60,181 nucleotides of DNA from Desulfacinum infernum DSM 9756. GTDB lineage: Bacteria > Desulfobacterota > Syntrophobacteria > Syntrophobacterales > DSM-9756. The notes below the pieces were generated by a model. It did no database searches. It was not told where the DNA came from and saw only the letters and a program-made list of their open reading frames with translations. Shown in pieces: positions 9,656-17,521 of this stretch. The DNA is taken from positions 1 through 60,181 of the forward strand of contig NZ_FQVB01000028.1 in the NCBI RefSeq assembly GCF_900129305.1, given 5' to 3'. Made by a program: the position numbers and the translations under genes. Positions within the stretch are counted from its first letter, which is position 1. The number at the start of each line of letters is the position of its first letter.

Positions 9656-10231
9656 ATGAACACCGAGGCCATGCTCCAAAGGCTCAAAGAAAAGATCTAT
9701 CACCAGGCCTTCCAGTATTCCGAAACCCCTTCTTTCCGGTTGGCGTCGGGGGCGTCCAGCCACTTCTACTTCAACTGCAAGCGGGTGACCTTGGATCCCG
9801 AAGGCCAGGTCCTCATCGGAAACCTCATCTTCGAGCGCATCCGGGACCTGGACGTGCAGGGCATCGGGGGCCTCACGCTGGGCGCGGACCCCATCGCCAA
9901 CGCCGTGGCCTACACTTCGTGGCTCCAGGGGCGTCCCATCCAGGCCTTTGTGGTGCGCAAGGCGCAGAAAGACCACGGGATCGCGGCCCGCGTGGAAGGA
10001 AACCTCCGGCCGGGGGACCGGGTGGTGGTGGTGGACGACGTGATCACCACCGGCGGATCCACCCTGCAGGCCATCGCGGCGTGCAGGGAGGCGGGCCTCA
10101 AGGTGGTGCGAGTGGTGGTCCTGGTGGACCGGCAGGAAATGAACGGGCGCGAGAACATCCTTCGTGAAGTGGACGCTGTGGATGCCTTGATTCTGCGCGA
10201 CGACGTGATGGCCCTCCACGCTCGAAAGTGA
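9656..10231 (+). CDS. pyrE: Orotate phosphoribosyltransferase
   Basis: 191 residues. It has the type I phosphoribosyltransferase fold: the PRPP-binding motif VVVVDDVITTGGST, the flexible catalytic loop (VRKAQKDHGIAARVEG) and the orotate-binding region LGADPIANAVAY. It makes orotidine 5'-phosphate from orotate and PRPP in pyrimidine synthesis, in the cytosol. The ATG at 9656 was chosen because of the GAGGAAA site and because it starts 13 bases after the cysteine desulfurase stop; an open frame continues upstream inside that gene but is not needed. galE follows after 28 bases. Confidence 0.95.
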   Translation: MNTEAMLQRLKEKIYHQAFQYSETPSFRLASGASSHFYFNCKRVTLDPEGQVLIGNLIFERIRDLDVQGIGGLTLGADPIANAVAYTSWLQGRPIQAFVVRKAQKDHGIAARVEGNLRPGDRVVVVDDVITTGGSTLQAIAACREAGLKVVRVVVLVDRQEMNGRENILREVDAVDALILRDDVMALHARK

Positions 10232-10259
10232 TCGTCGGACTCGAGAAGGACACGGATCC

Positions 10260-11216
10260 ATGAACGTGCTCGTCACCGGCGGCGCCGGCTACATCGGTTC
10301 CCACACGGCCAAGTTGATCAAGGGCCGGGGGCACACCCCGGTGGTTTTCGACAACCTGAGCAACGGTTGGGCGGAATGGGCCCGGTTCGGGCCTTTCGTT
10401 TTCGGAGACATCCGGGACGAGGAGGCCCTTTTTCGCACCTTGCAGGCCTTTCGGATCGACGCGGTGATCCATTTTGCGGCCCTGGCCAGCGTGGAAGAGT
10501 CCACCCGGCGTCCCGGGCTCTACTTCGACAACAACGTGGGGGGGACCATCGCTTTGGTGCAGGCCATGGCCCGGGCGGGAGTGCGCCGGCTCGTCTTTTC
10601 CAGTTCGGCGGCCGTCTATGGAAAGGCCCGGACCCGCCCCATCCGGGAAGATCATCCCAGGGAGCCCACCAACCCCTACGGTCTTTCCAAGTGGCAGTGC
10701 GAGCAAGTGGTGGAAACCGTGGCGGCCGCCGAGGGGATCCATTTCGCCGCGCTGCGCTACTTCAACGTGGTGGGTAACGACCCCGACGGGGAACTCTACG
10801 AACGACACGAGCCGGAAACCCACGTCCTGCCCAACCTGTTGAGGGCCGCCCGGTCCGGAGAGCCTTTCTTTCTTTTCGGAACGGATCACGACACCCCGGA
10901 CGGAACGGCCGTGCGCGACTACGTTTACGTGATGGACTTGGCGGAAGCCCACCTGAAGGCCCTGGATGTGATCCGGAATCAGCCCCGCCTCGTTTCCAAC
11001 GTGGGACGCGGCCGGGGCGTGTCCGTGCGGGAGATGGTTCGGGCCGTGGAGGAGGTCTTGAACGTTCGGGTGAACGTGCAGGAAAGACCCATTCGGGCCG
11101 GGGATCCGCCCGAATTGGTGGCGGACAACACCTTTCTGAGGACCTGGTTTCCCAGGGAATTCAAGGAACTGCCGGACGTGATCCGGGAGATGGCGGGGCG
11201 GCCTCCCTACGCATGA
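10260..11216 (+). CDS. galE: UDP-glucose 4-epimerase, GalE type
   Basis: 318 residues, extended short-chain dehydrogenase. NAD is bound by TGGAGYIG at residues 6-13; the catalytic set is Ser114-116 (FSSSAAVYG), Tyr140 and Lys144 (NPYGLSK). DYVYVMDLAEAH and the C-terminal GDPPELVADN are family motifs. It interconverts UDP-glucose and UDP-galactose for surface polysaccharide. It is slightly shorter than E. coli GalE (338). It ends the pyrE-galE run; a 70-base gap separates it from the convergent hydratase-like gene. Confidence 0.93.
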   Translation: MNVLVTGGAGYIGSHTAKLIKGRGHTPVVFDNLSNGWAEWARFGPFVFGDIRDEEALFRTLQAFRIDAVIHFAALASVEESTRRPGLYFDNNVGGTIALVQAMARAGVRRLVFSSSAAVYGKARTRPIREDHPREPTNPYGLSKWQCEQVVETVAAAEGIHFAALRYFNVVGNDPDGELYERHEPETHVLPNLLRAARSGEPFFLFGTDHDTPDGTAVRDYVYVMDLAEAHLKALDVIRNQPRLVSNVGRGRGVSVREMVRAVEEVLNVRVNVQERPIRAGDPPELVADNTFLRTWFPREFKELPDVIREMAGRPPYA

Positions 11217-11286
11217 GACTTTCATGCCAAAGGGAACATCCCCTGGATCCACCGGGGTTTTGTAGGAAAAGAACCGCCTTTGAAGC

Positions 11287-12363
11287 TCAAGGATCGGCTT
11301 CCAAGAAATCCAGATAATCCAGGGAACCCACCTCTTCCAGGGTGGGGGGCTGCCACCGGGGGTTGTCGTCCTTGTCCAGAAGGCGGGCCCGGACGCCTTC
11401 CAGGTAGTCCGGATGCCGGATGATCCAAGCGGCCGCCCGTTCCTCGGTGGCGAAGACCTGCTCCAGGGGCCGACCTTCATTGCGGCGAAGGAGGCGCAGG
11501 GTGAGGACCACGGCGGTGGGGGATCTTTCCGAGAGCCTCTGGAAAACGCCTTGGCACAGCTCGCTGTGGAGGGAGCAGGCGGAGAGTTCCCGCATGATCT
11601 CCAGGATGTCCGATTTTCCGCAAAAGTAGGTGCGCACCCAGGCGTCCACAGCGGGATCCCTTTCGCCGACCGGTTCGGACAGTTTCTCTAGAACCCTGCA
11701 CCAGGATCTGTCTTGGGGGTCTGTGGCAGCCTGGAGCGCGGCCCTCCGCAGGGCGTCCCGGAGGGCCTCCAGGCGGCTGCCGGGAATGTAGTGAGTGGCC
11801 AGGCCCACGCGGACACAATCCCCGCCCATCAGGTCGTAGCCGGTAAGGGCGAGATATTCCGGATAGCCGGGCGGGCACTTTTGGAAAAGCCAGCCGGTGG
11901 ATCCCACATCCGGGAAGAAACCGATGCGGGTTTCCGGCATGGCCATGTGGGTGGTTTCGGTAACGACCACGGCATCGGCTCCGGCGGCCAGGCCCAGCCC
12001 GCCTCCCATGGTCACCCCGTGGGCAAGGACCACAACGGGTTTCGGGAACCGGTGGATGGCAAGATCCAGCGCATATTCTTCCCGAAAGAAGGCTTCCGCC
12101 TTCTCCGCATCTCCTTCTCGTACGGCTTGCGCAAGCTCCTTGATGTCGCCTCCGGCGCAGAATCCCCTGGGGCCCGAACCGGTCAGAAGCACCATGGAGA
12201 TGCCGTCGTCTTCCCTTGCCCGTCGGAAGGCGTCCGCCAGTCGGCGGACCATGGGGCGCGTGAGGCTGTTGATGGCTCGAGGTCGGTTCAGCGTTATTTC
12301 CATCAAGGGACCGTCACTCTTGATTCGCACATGCTCTTCATGTTCTTCCTGAACGAAGCCCAT
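11287..12363 (-). CDS. Enoyl-CoA hydratase/isomerase-family protein, 3-hydroxyisobutyryl-CoA hydrolase-like
   Basis: 358 residues, crotonase fold. The oxyanion-hole segments GFCAGGDIKEL and HGVTMGGGLGL are clear, followed by METRIGFFPDVGSTGWL-type sequence (PETRIGFFPDVG), which with the long C-terminal ECH_2 region marks the 3-hydroxyisobutyryl-CoA hydrolase subgroup rather than classical hydratases. Expected reaction: hydrolysis of 3-hydroxyacyl-CoA in branched-chain amino acid breakdown. The ATG at 12363 has an AGGAG site; an upstream in-frame ATG at 12420 lacks one. It is divergent from the KaiC-like/XRE/cupin regulator gene, which may control it. Confidence 0.85.
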   Translation of the reverse strand: MGFVQEEHEEHVRIKSDGPLMEITLNRPRAINSLTRPMVRRLADAFRRAREDDGISMVLLTGSGPRGFCAGGDIKELAQAVREGDAEKAEAFFREEYALDLAIHRFPKPVVVLAHGVTMGGGLGLAAGADAVVVTETTHMAMPETRIGFFPDVGSTGWLFQKCPPGYPEYLALTGYDLMGGDCVRVGLATHYIPGSRLEALRDALRRAALQAATDPQDRSWCRVLEKLSEPVGERDPAVDAWVRTYFCGKSDILEIMRELSACSLHSELCQGVFQRLSERSPTAVVLTLRLLRRNEGRPLEQVFATEERAAAWIIRHPDYLEGVRARLLDKDDNPRWQPPTLEEVGSLDYLDFLEADP

Positions 12364-12458
12364 GTCGTCATCTCCTGAGGTTGTGGCGAATGGTGCCGTC
12401 CTGCTTGAGAAATCTTCCACATCTAGCTTAAGATCATGGCCCGGGAAAGGAAACCCTC

Positions 12459-13754
12459 ATGGGGCGAAAGGCTGTCTTAACTACAGGCATCGAGGATCTG
12501 GACCGTGTGATGGGTGGCATCCGCCCGCCGGAGACCGTTCTCTGGGTGGATGAGGCCGGAGATCGCTTTCCTCTCTTCGGCACCGCCTTCGTGCGTCAAC
12601 AGATTCTGACGAAGAAGCCCCTGATCTACGTGGTTTTCGACCGGTCTCCCCGGGACGTGTTGGCGGGATTCGGCCAAGGCGCCGATACCTCCAGCCTGAG
12701 CCTGCTGGACTGTTTCTCCCACGGCAGGTCTCCGATCGGTGGCGAGCCGCATTTGCAGGACCGAAACGGCGCCCCGCGTCATGCCCGCCTGCATACGGCC
12801 TCGGATCTTTCCACTCCCGAGACCCTGGTGGAGCTTCTTCTTTCCATCCTCCCCCCACGCAGGAAAACCCTGGGGTTGGTATTCGAGAGTTTGACGGGGA
12901 TGGTGGGTTTGTGGAAGGAATCCGGAGCCCTTGAATTCATGGATCGGGTCCAGGATGCCTTGGGCGGCCACAACACCCTCAGCTACTGGGTCACCCGAAC
13001 AAAAGTCCATTCCCGGGGTTTTCTGGACGAAGCGGAGGCCAGGGCCAGCGTGGTGGTGGAACTGGGCTCGAAGCGGAACCGGCCGTACCTGACACTCCTG
13101 AAGGCCGCGGGGCGGGAGGATCTGGCGGAGCTGGGCAACCCGATCCGTTATTGGCAGGTGGAGGGACGGGTGTCCGTGGAAACGCAGAAGCGATCGCCCT
13201 TGAAGAGCGAGCTGGGCCCGCGGCTGCGCAAATTCCGCATGCGCCGGGGCATTTCCCAGACCGAACTGGCACAGATGATCGGTGTGACGCCCAGCAGCAT
13301 CTCCCAGATCGAAGGCAACCTGATCTACCCTTCCATACCGGCCTTGGTGCGCATGGCGGAGGTTCTCGACGTGGAGGTGAGCGCCTTTTTCACTGAGCCG
13401 CCCGCACGCTATCGAAAGCCCGTTTTACCCCGGGACGACGCCAGGAAGCTGGACCTCCCGGAGGACTATCGGGAGAGGCTCACCATCTGGGCCTTGGCTC
13501 CGGAAGACATGGCGGGCAAGGGCGAGCCCTACCTGATCGAAATCCCGCCGGGATCCGTTGTGCCGTCCCATTTCTTTTCCAGAAAAACCGACCAGATGGG
13601 CTATGTTCTCCAGGGGCGCCTGATCTTTCAGACGGAAACGGGCACCAAAGAGGCCGGTCCCGGGGATGCCATCTACCTGGGCGGGGCCACGGCCACGGAG
13701 TGGAGGAACCTGGGCGATGAGCCGGCGCGGCTTTTCTGGGTTCTCTTTCGGTGA
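12459..13754 (+). CDS. Three-domain regulator: KaiC/RecA-like domain, XRE helix-turn-helix, cupin
   Basis: 431 residues. Residues ~1-235 resemble KaiC-type RecA folds: GIEDLDRVMGGIRP at the start, a VVFDRSPRDVL strand and LGLVFESLTGMVGL in the Walker B position. The Walker A loop is lost (VDEAGDRFPL replaces G-x-x-x-x-GKT), so ATP binding is doubtful. Residues ~250-310 are a good XRE helix-turn-helix (RKFRMRRGISQTELAQMIGV, SSISQIEGNLIYPS). Residues ~330-431 form a cupin (PGSVVPSHFFSRKTDQMGYV, AGPGDAIYLGGATATEW). XRE-cupin proteins sense small molecules; the N-terminal fusion is unusual. It starts 95 bases from the divergent hydrolase gene and is followed by a thioesterase gene, so acyl-CoA metabolism is a plausible target. 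Confidence 0.85.
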   Translation: MGRKAVLTTGIEDLDRVMGGIRPPETVLWVDEAGDRFPLFGTAFVRQQILTKKPLIYVVFDRSPRDVLAGFGQGADTSSLSLLDCFSHGRSPIGGEPHLQDRNGAPRHARLHTASDLSTPETLVELLLSILPPRRKTLGLVFESLTGMVGLWKESGALEFMDRVQDALGGHNTLSYWVTRTKVHSRGFLDEAEARASVVVELGSKRNRPYLTLLKAAGREDLAELGNPIRYWQVEGRVSVETQKRSPLKSELGPRLRKFRMRRGISQTELAQMIGVTPSSISQIEGNLIYPSIPALVRMAEVLDVEVSAFFTEPPARYRKPVLPRDDARKLDLPEDYRERLTIWALAPEDMAGKGEPYLIEIPPGSVVPSHFFSRKTDQMGYVLQGRLIFQTETGTKEAGPGDAIYLGGATATEWRNLGDEPARLFWVLFR

Positions 13755-13802
13755 GGCGGCAAGGGCGGGAGGAATTGGGCATCTTGAGAGGGAGGTAAGA
13801 AG

Positions 13803-14195
13803 ATGGGGGAACTGAGGCCCGGTATGACGGGGAGAGCGGAAGCGACCGTGACGGAAACCAACGTGGCCCGCGCCATGGGGAGCGGGGATGTGGATGTGTT
13901 CGCCACTCCGGCCATGGTGGCCCTGATGGAGGCAGCGGCGGTGGCCTGCGTGCGGGACTCTTTGGGGGATGAGAACACTTCCGTGGGCACCTCCATTCAC
14001 ACCTCCCACATAGCGGCCACGCCGGTGGGGATGAAGGTCCGGGCGGAAGCCGTCCTGGAACAGGTGGACGGTCGCCGGTTGATTTTCAAGGTCACCGCGC
14101 ACGACGAAAGGGAAAAGATCGGAGAGGGGGTGCACGAACGGTTCGTGGTGCACCGCGAGAAGTTTGTGAGCCGAGTCCGCAGCAAGGCGGGCTGA
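13803..14195 (+). CDS. Hot-dog fold thioesterase, FlK (fluoroacetyl-CoA thioesterase)-like
   Basis: 130 residues. Recognisable parts are the start MGELRPGMTGRAEATVTETN, the FATPAMVALMEAAAV helix with the catalytic Glu, and SVGTSIHTSHIAATPVGMKV. These are the motifs of the FlK-like thioesterase family, here probably hydrolysing short acyl-CoA esters in the cytosol rather than fluoroacetyl-CoA. A GGGAGG site precedes the ATG, 48 bases after the regulator stop, so it is probably in the regulator's operon. Confidence 0.85.
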   Translation: MGELRPGMTGRAEATVTETNVARAMGSGDVDVFATPAMVALMEAAAVACVRDSLGDENTSVGTSIHTSHIAATPVGMKVRAEAVLEQVDGRRLIFKVTAHDEREKIGEGVHERFVVHREKFVSRVRSKAG

Positions 14196-14244
14196 AGTCC
14201 TTCCCGTAGTTCCCACAAGACCTTTCGATTTCCGTGCATGCGGG

Positions 14245-14276
14245 CTGTAGGGGCGAATGATCATTCGCCCCTACAG
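14245..14276. repeat. REP palindrome, perfect 32-bp copy
   Basis: CTGTAGGGGCGAATGA followed by its exact reverse complement. It lies between convergent genes (thioesterase and bacterioferritin). Confidence 0.85.
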
Positions 14277-14351
14277 TTCAAGAAGCCATCTGTCCGCCCT
14301 GCAACCTGGTCGCCCGGGATTTCGCCCCCTCAAGCCCCCAGGATGCATGAC

Positions 14352-14571
14352 TAGGAGGCTGTCCGACAATGGCTCCTCGGCTCAAGATGCCGGAGATTTG
14401 TGTTATCTTCGTAGCCGCGGGGCTTCAGCCCCGCGGAAAGGGATCATCGTAACCCATGAAGTCATAGGGAATACCCGGAGGTCCGCCCGAAGTTCGCGGA
14501 TTCCTTCGCAGCCCTAAAGGGCTGCGCTACGAAAAAAGCGGTCATCCCCGGAGTTCTCAGACAGCCTCCTA
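14352..14571. mobile_element. MITE-like element copy B (REP-pair interior), best-preserved copy
   Basis: 220 bp. The left end is TAGGAGGCTGTCCGACAA, and the right end reads TAGGAGGCTGTCTGAGAA on the other strand, so the terminal inverted repeats match at 15 of 18 positions. The interior carries TCGTAGCCGCGGGGCTTCAG ... and GCAGCCCTAAAGGGCTGC + GCTACGA, two hairpins that face each other. No open frame inside. The right end lies 13 bases from the bacterioferritin stop. Confidence 0.8.
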
Positions 14572-14584
14572 AGGAACGCGCGGC

Positions 14585-15118
14585 TCACGCCGTTTCGGTG
14601 CCCAAGGCGAATCCGCGGGGCGGCAACCCCGTCTCGGAAGGCGTTCCGGCGATCTTGGCCAGGAAAGTGTCGCCCAGTTTCTCTATGTGGGAATGGATGT
14701 TGTCGAAGTAGTTGTAGTGGATCTGCTCCTCTTCGATGATCTGTTCAAAGAGCTTCATGGTCACCGCATCGCCGTTTTCCTGGCAGACCAGGCGGAATTG
14801 GTTGTACACGTCGATGGTGTCGTCTTCCAGGTCGGCATCGAAGGGGAAGATCTGCCGCACGTCCTGCCCTTTCTGTACCTGGCCGTCATGGCCCGTGACC
14901 GGCTCTCCGCCCAATTCCTTGATGCGCTCGGCGAACATCTCCGCATGGCGCATCTCATCGATGGCGATCAGCTTCATCTTGGCGGCCAGTTCCCCATAGT
15001 CCATGTCGTCCAGATTGTAGTGCTGATTCATGTACTGGTGGATGGCAAGAAGCTCCATGGCGCGGGCCTTGTTGAGCACCTCGATCACCTTTTCCCGCCG
15101 CTTTTCTTTGCTTTCCAT
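14585..15118 (-). CDS. bfr: Bacterioferritin
   Basis: 177 residues, ferritin-like four-helix bundle. The diiron ligands are in MELLAIHQYM, IAIDEMRHAEMFAERI and the C-terminal EQIIEEEQIHYNYFDN. A methionine just before the second motif (AAKMKLIAIDE) could ligate haem between subunits. It stores iron as ferric mineral and oxidises Fe(II). It is longer than E. coli Bfr (158) because of a short C-terminal tail. GGAGGAGGAAGG lies directly before the start. It may be regulated by iron, but I see no clear Fur box. Confidence 0.9.
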   Translation of the reverse strand: MESKEKRREKVIEVLNKARAMELLAIHQYMNQHYNLDDMDYGELAAKMKLIAIDEMRHAEMFAERIKELGGEPVTGHDGQVQKGQDVRQIFPFDADLEDDTIDVYNQFRLVCQENGDAVTMKLFEQIIEEEQIHYNYFDNIHSHIEKLGDTFLAKIAGTPSETGLPPRGFALGTETA

Positions 15119-15275
15119 TCCTTCCTCCTCCGTTGTTCGTTGCGGTCTGTTTTGGAAACTTCTCCTTCAGGAATTCACTCCGGTCGTTGAAACCATCTCG
15201 GGTTGATTTATAAGGCCGCCGTGATCGGCCGGCAACCTGCGCGCTCAAGGTGTCCGGGCTTTCCCTGCGTTTTCT

Positions 15276-16271
15276 TTAGGAGCTCTGGCCTTTGCGAAAC
15301 TCCGTGGTCAGGTGCTCCTGATCCCACAGTTGGAGGGCATGGGTGGGTCTGCTCCTCTGTTTGCACCTTTCCCGGCTGCAGATGGGGCATTGGGGATCCC
15401 GGCAAGGATCGATGTGAATGAAGACCTCCGCCTGCTCTCCGAACCGGTTCCGAAAGGCTTGCTCCAGCTCCAGCACCTCCCGATGGGCTTCGTAGATGCT
15501 CAGATCCCTCGGCAGGATGAGGTGAAAGTCCACATAGAGGCGCTGCCCGGAACGCCAAGCCCGCAGGCGGTGGATATCAATCCAGTTCTCCCTTCTTCGG
15601 GAGGTGAGCAGGCGGCCGATCTCTTCCAGCAGCGCCGGATCCGAGGCGTCCATGAGGCGGGAGAAGGATTCCTTCAAGAGCCTGCCTCCCGAATAAAGAA
15701 TATGGGCGCCCACGAGGATCGCCACGGCACCGTCCAGCCAGTACCATCCCGTGAACTTTACCAGCAGAAGCCCCAGGATGACTCCGGCGGAGGTGGCCAC
15801 GTCCGTGATCACGTGCGTGCCGTCGGCCACCAGGGGAATGGATTGGGTTCGTTTGCCCGTCCGGATGAGAAAGATTCCGAGGCCGAGGTTGACCGCGCTT
15901 GCGGCCAGGAGGAGCAGGAGCCCCCGGTCCAGGTGGGAAAGGGGCCGAGGGGCGCCCAGTTGCTTCCAAGCGGAGAGGAAAATACCCACGGCGGCGATCA
16001 CGATGAGAGCCCCTTCGAAGCCGGCGGAAAAGTATTCGATCTTGCCGTGACCGTAGGGGTGATCGGCGTCGGGGGGCTTGGCCGAGAGCACGACGCTCCA
16101 CAGGGCGAAGCCGCTGGCGATCACGTTGATGATGGACTCCAGGGCGTCGGAAAGGACAGCGGTCGAGCGGGTCAGTCGGTAGATGTAGAACTTGAAGAGA
16201 AGGAGGAAGGCGCCCACGGCCACGGAGAGGGAAACGGCCGTCAGGCGCTGGCGGAAAAGCTTTTGTTCCAT
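15276..16271 (-). CDS. Cation diffusion facilitator (CDF) family metal efflux transporter
   Basis: 331 residues with about six membrane helices. Metal-site motifs are present: LSDALESIINV in helix II, HPYGHGKIEYFSAGFEGAL, and DGTHVITDVATSAGV in helix V. The C-terminal cytosolic domain has the ferredoxin-like metallochaperone fold (VDFHLILPRDLSIYEAH) and extra cysteines at its end (DPCRDPQCPICSRERCK), which may bind metal. It exports Zn, Fe or Mn by proton antiport. The ATG at 16271 is preferred because upstream starts run into the divergent hyp operon's leader; the ribosome site is weak. It is next to bacterioferritin, suggesting iron or zinc detoxification. Confidence 0.88.
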   Translation of the reverse strand: MEQKLFRQRLTAVSLSVAVGAFLLLFKFYIYRLTRSTAVLSDALESIINVIASGFALWSVVLSAKPPDADHPYGHGKIEYFSAGFEGALIVIAAVGIFLSAWKQLGAPRPLSHLDRGLLLLLAASAVNLGLGIFLIRTGKRTQSIPLVADGTHVITDVATSAGVILGLLLVKFTGWYWLDGAVAILVGAHILYSGGRLLKESFSRLMDASDPALLEEIGRLLTSRRRENWIDIHRLRAWRSGQRLYVDFHLILPRDLSIYEAHREVLELEQAFRNRFGEQAEVFIHIDPCRDPQCPICSRERCKQRSRPTHALQLWDQEHLTTEFRKGQSS

Positions 16272-16482
16272 GGGTCTTGGTCCCGACAGGGTTCGAGCAA
16301 GCGTGACGTGACGATCCAAACTAAAACATTCTACCAGCATATCCAGCAGATTGTAAAATGCAGGGAAGGCGGCGGGGCGGGAGTCAACTTGACCGGCATG
16401 GGAAGCCGTGTGTAAAGTGCCTCTTGCTTTTGGAGAGGAAGCAACGGGTCCCGAATCCAGGGCCGCACGGGGGGAAAACGAC

Positions 16483-16866
16483 GTGCACGAGATGGCCATT
16501 GCCGAGAATCTACTGGAAATCGTACTGGACGAAAGCGCCCGGCACGGCATTCGCCGGGTGGACCGCATCGTGGTGCAGGTGGGAGCCTTGGCGGCGGTGG
16601 TGCCGGAGGCGTTGACCTTCTGTTTCCAGGCGGTGTCTCAGGACACCCTTGCGGCGGGCGCCCGACTGGACATCGAGACCGTTCCGGTGGTAGTCCGGTG
16701 CCCCCTGTGCGGGGAGCTCTTCGAGGTGGAAGATCGGTTCGACGCCTGCCCGGACTGCGGGCCCGTGGTGTCGGGAATGCACATGGTGAGCGGACGGGAG
16801 ATGACGGTTCTGTCCATCGAAGGACAGGGAGATGAAGAGGGGGCGCACGGTCATGACGGAGATTAA
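16483..16866 (+). CDS. hypA: Hydrogenase nickel incorporation protein HypA
   Basis: 127 residues from a GTG start. With GTG read as Met the protein begins MHEMAIAENLLEIV, the invariant HypA start in which His2 binds nickel; a longer frame from 16408 would bury this. A GGGGGGAA site precedes the GTG. The zinc domain has CPLC and CPDC pairs. HypA delivers nickel, with HypB, to the [NiFe] hydrogenase large subunit. It is first in the hyp operon and divergent from the CDF gene; its end overlaps hypB by 14 bases. Confidence 0.95.
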   Translation: MHEMAIAENLLEIVLDESARHGIRRVDRIVVQVGALAAVVPEALTFCFQAVSQDTLAAGARLDIETVPVVVRCPLCGELFEVEDRFDACPDCGPVVSGMHMVSGREMTVLSIEGQGDEEGAHGHDGD

Positions 16867-17521
16867 GGTTCCCGTGGTTCGAAACATCCTGGAGATCAAC
16901 GAACGCCTGGCGGCGGAAAATCGAAGGCTCTTCGACGAAAAAAAGATTCTCGCCATCAACCTGATGAGCTCTCCCGGGGCGGGAAAGACATCCTTGCTGG
17001 AACGCACGGTGGAGGGCTTGGGGGGACGGTTCGGCATCGCGGTCATCGAAGGGGACATCCAGTCTTCCTACGACGCCGAGAGGATCCAGAAAAAGGGGGT
17101 CCAGGCCGTGCAGATTAACACGGACGGGGCCTGTCACCTGGACGGCAACATGATCCAGTCGGCCCTGAACGCTCTGGATCTGGATTCGGTGGACCTTTTG
17201 GTCATCGAAAACGTGGGGAACCTGGTCTGCCCCGCCGAGTTCAACCTGGGAGAACACCACAAGGCGATGATCCTCAGCGTGGCCGAGGGCGACGACAAAC
17301 CGCTCAAGTATCCCCTCATGTTCCAGCAATCATCGGTTCTTCTGGTGAACAAGATCGACCTGCTGCCCTATGTGGACTGTGATGTGGCCGTCATCCGGCA
17401 GCGCGCTTCCCAACTCAATCCCAACCAGGCCGTCTTCGAAGTGTCGTGTCGAACGGGAGAGGGCCTGGACGCCTGGTACGCATGGCTGGAAGATCGAATC
17501 CGGGAAGTGAAGAACGCGTGA
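16853..17521 (+). CDS. hypB: Hydrogenase nickel incorporation GTPase HypB
   Basis: 222 residues from ATG 16853; an ATG 21 bases upstream (16832) is possible, but the AGAGGGGG site fits 16853 better. Walker A is SSPGAGKTS, then EGDIQSSYDAERI and VQINTDGACHLD (metal-binding Cys-His at the switch region), and NKIDLLPY (base specificity). The N-terminal CxxCGC nickel motif and His-rich stretch of some HypB proteins are absent. GTP hydrolysis drives nickel transfer from HypA/HypB. It overlaps hypA at the start and hypF at the stop (GTGA), so translation is probably coupled. Confidence 0.95.
   Translation: MTEIKVPVVRNILEINERLAAENRRLFDEKKILAINLMSSPGAGKTSLLERTVEGLGGRFGIAVIEGDIQSSYDAERIQKKGVQAVQINTDGACHLDGNMIQSALNALDLDSVDLLVIENVGNLVCPAEFNLGEHHKAMILSVAEGDDKPLKYPLMFQQSSVLLVNKIDLLPYVDCDVAVIRQRASQLNPNQAVFEVSCRTGEGLDAWYAWLEDRIREVKNA

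Noticed and set aside
14245-14276. REP palindrome as a terminator between convergent genes
   Set aside because: There is no T-run after the stem, and the same sequence occurs in divergent and unrelated intergenic positions.
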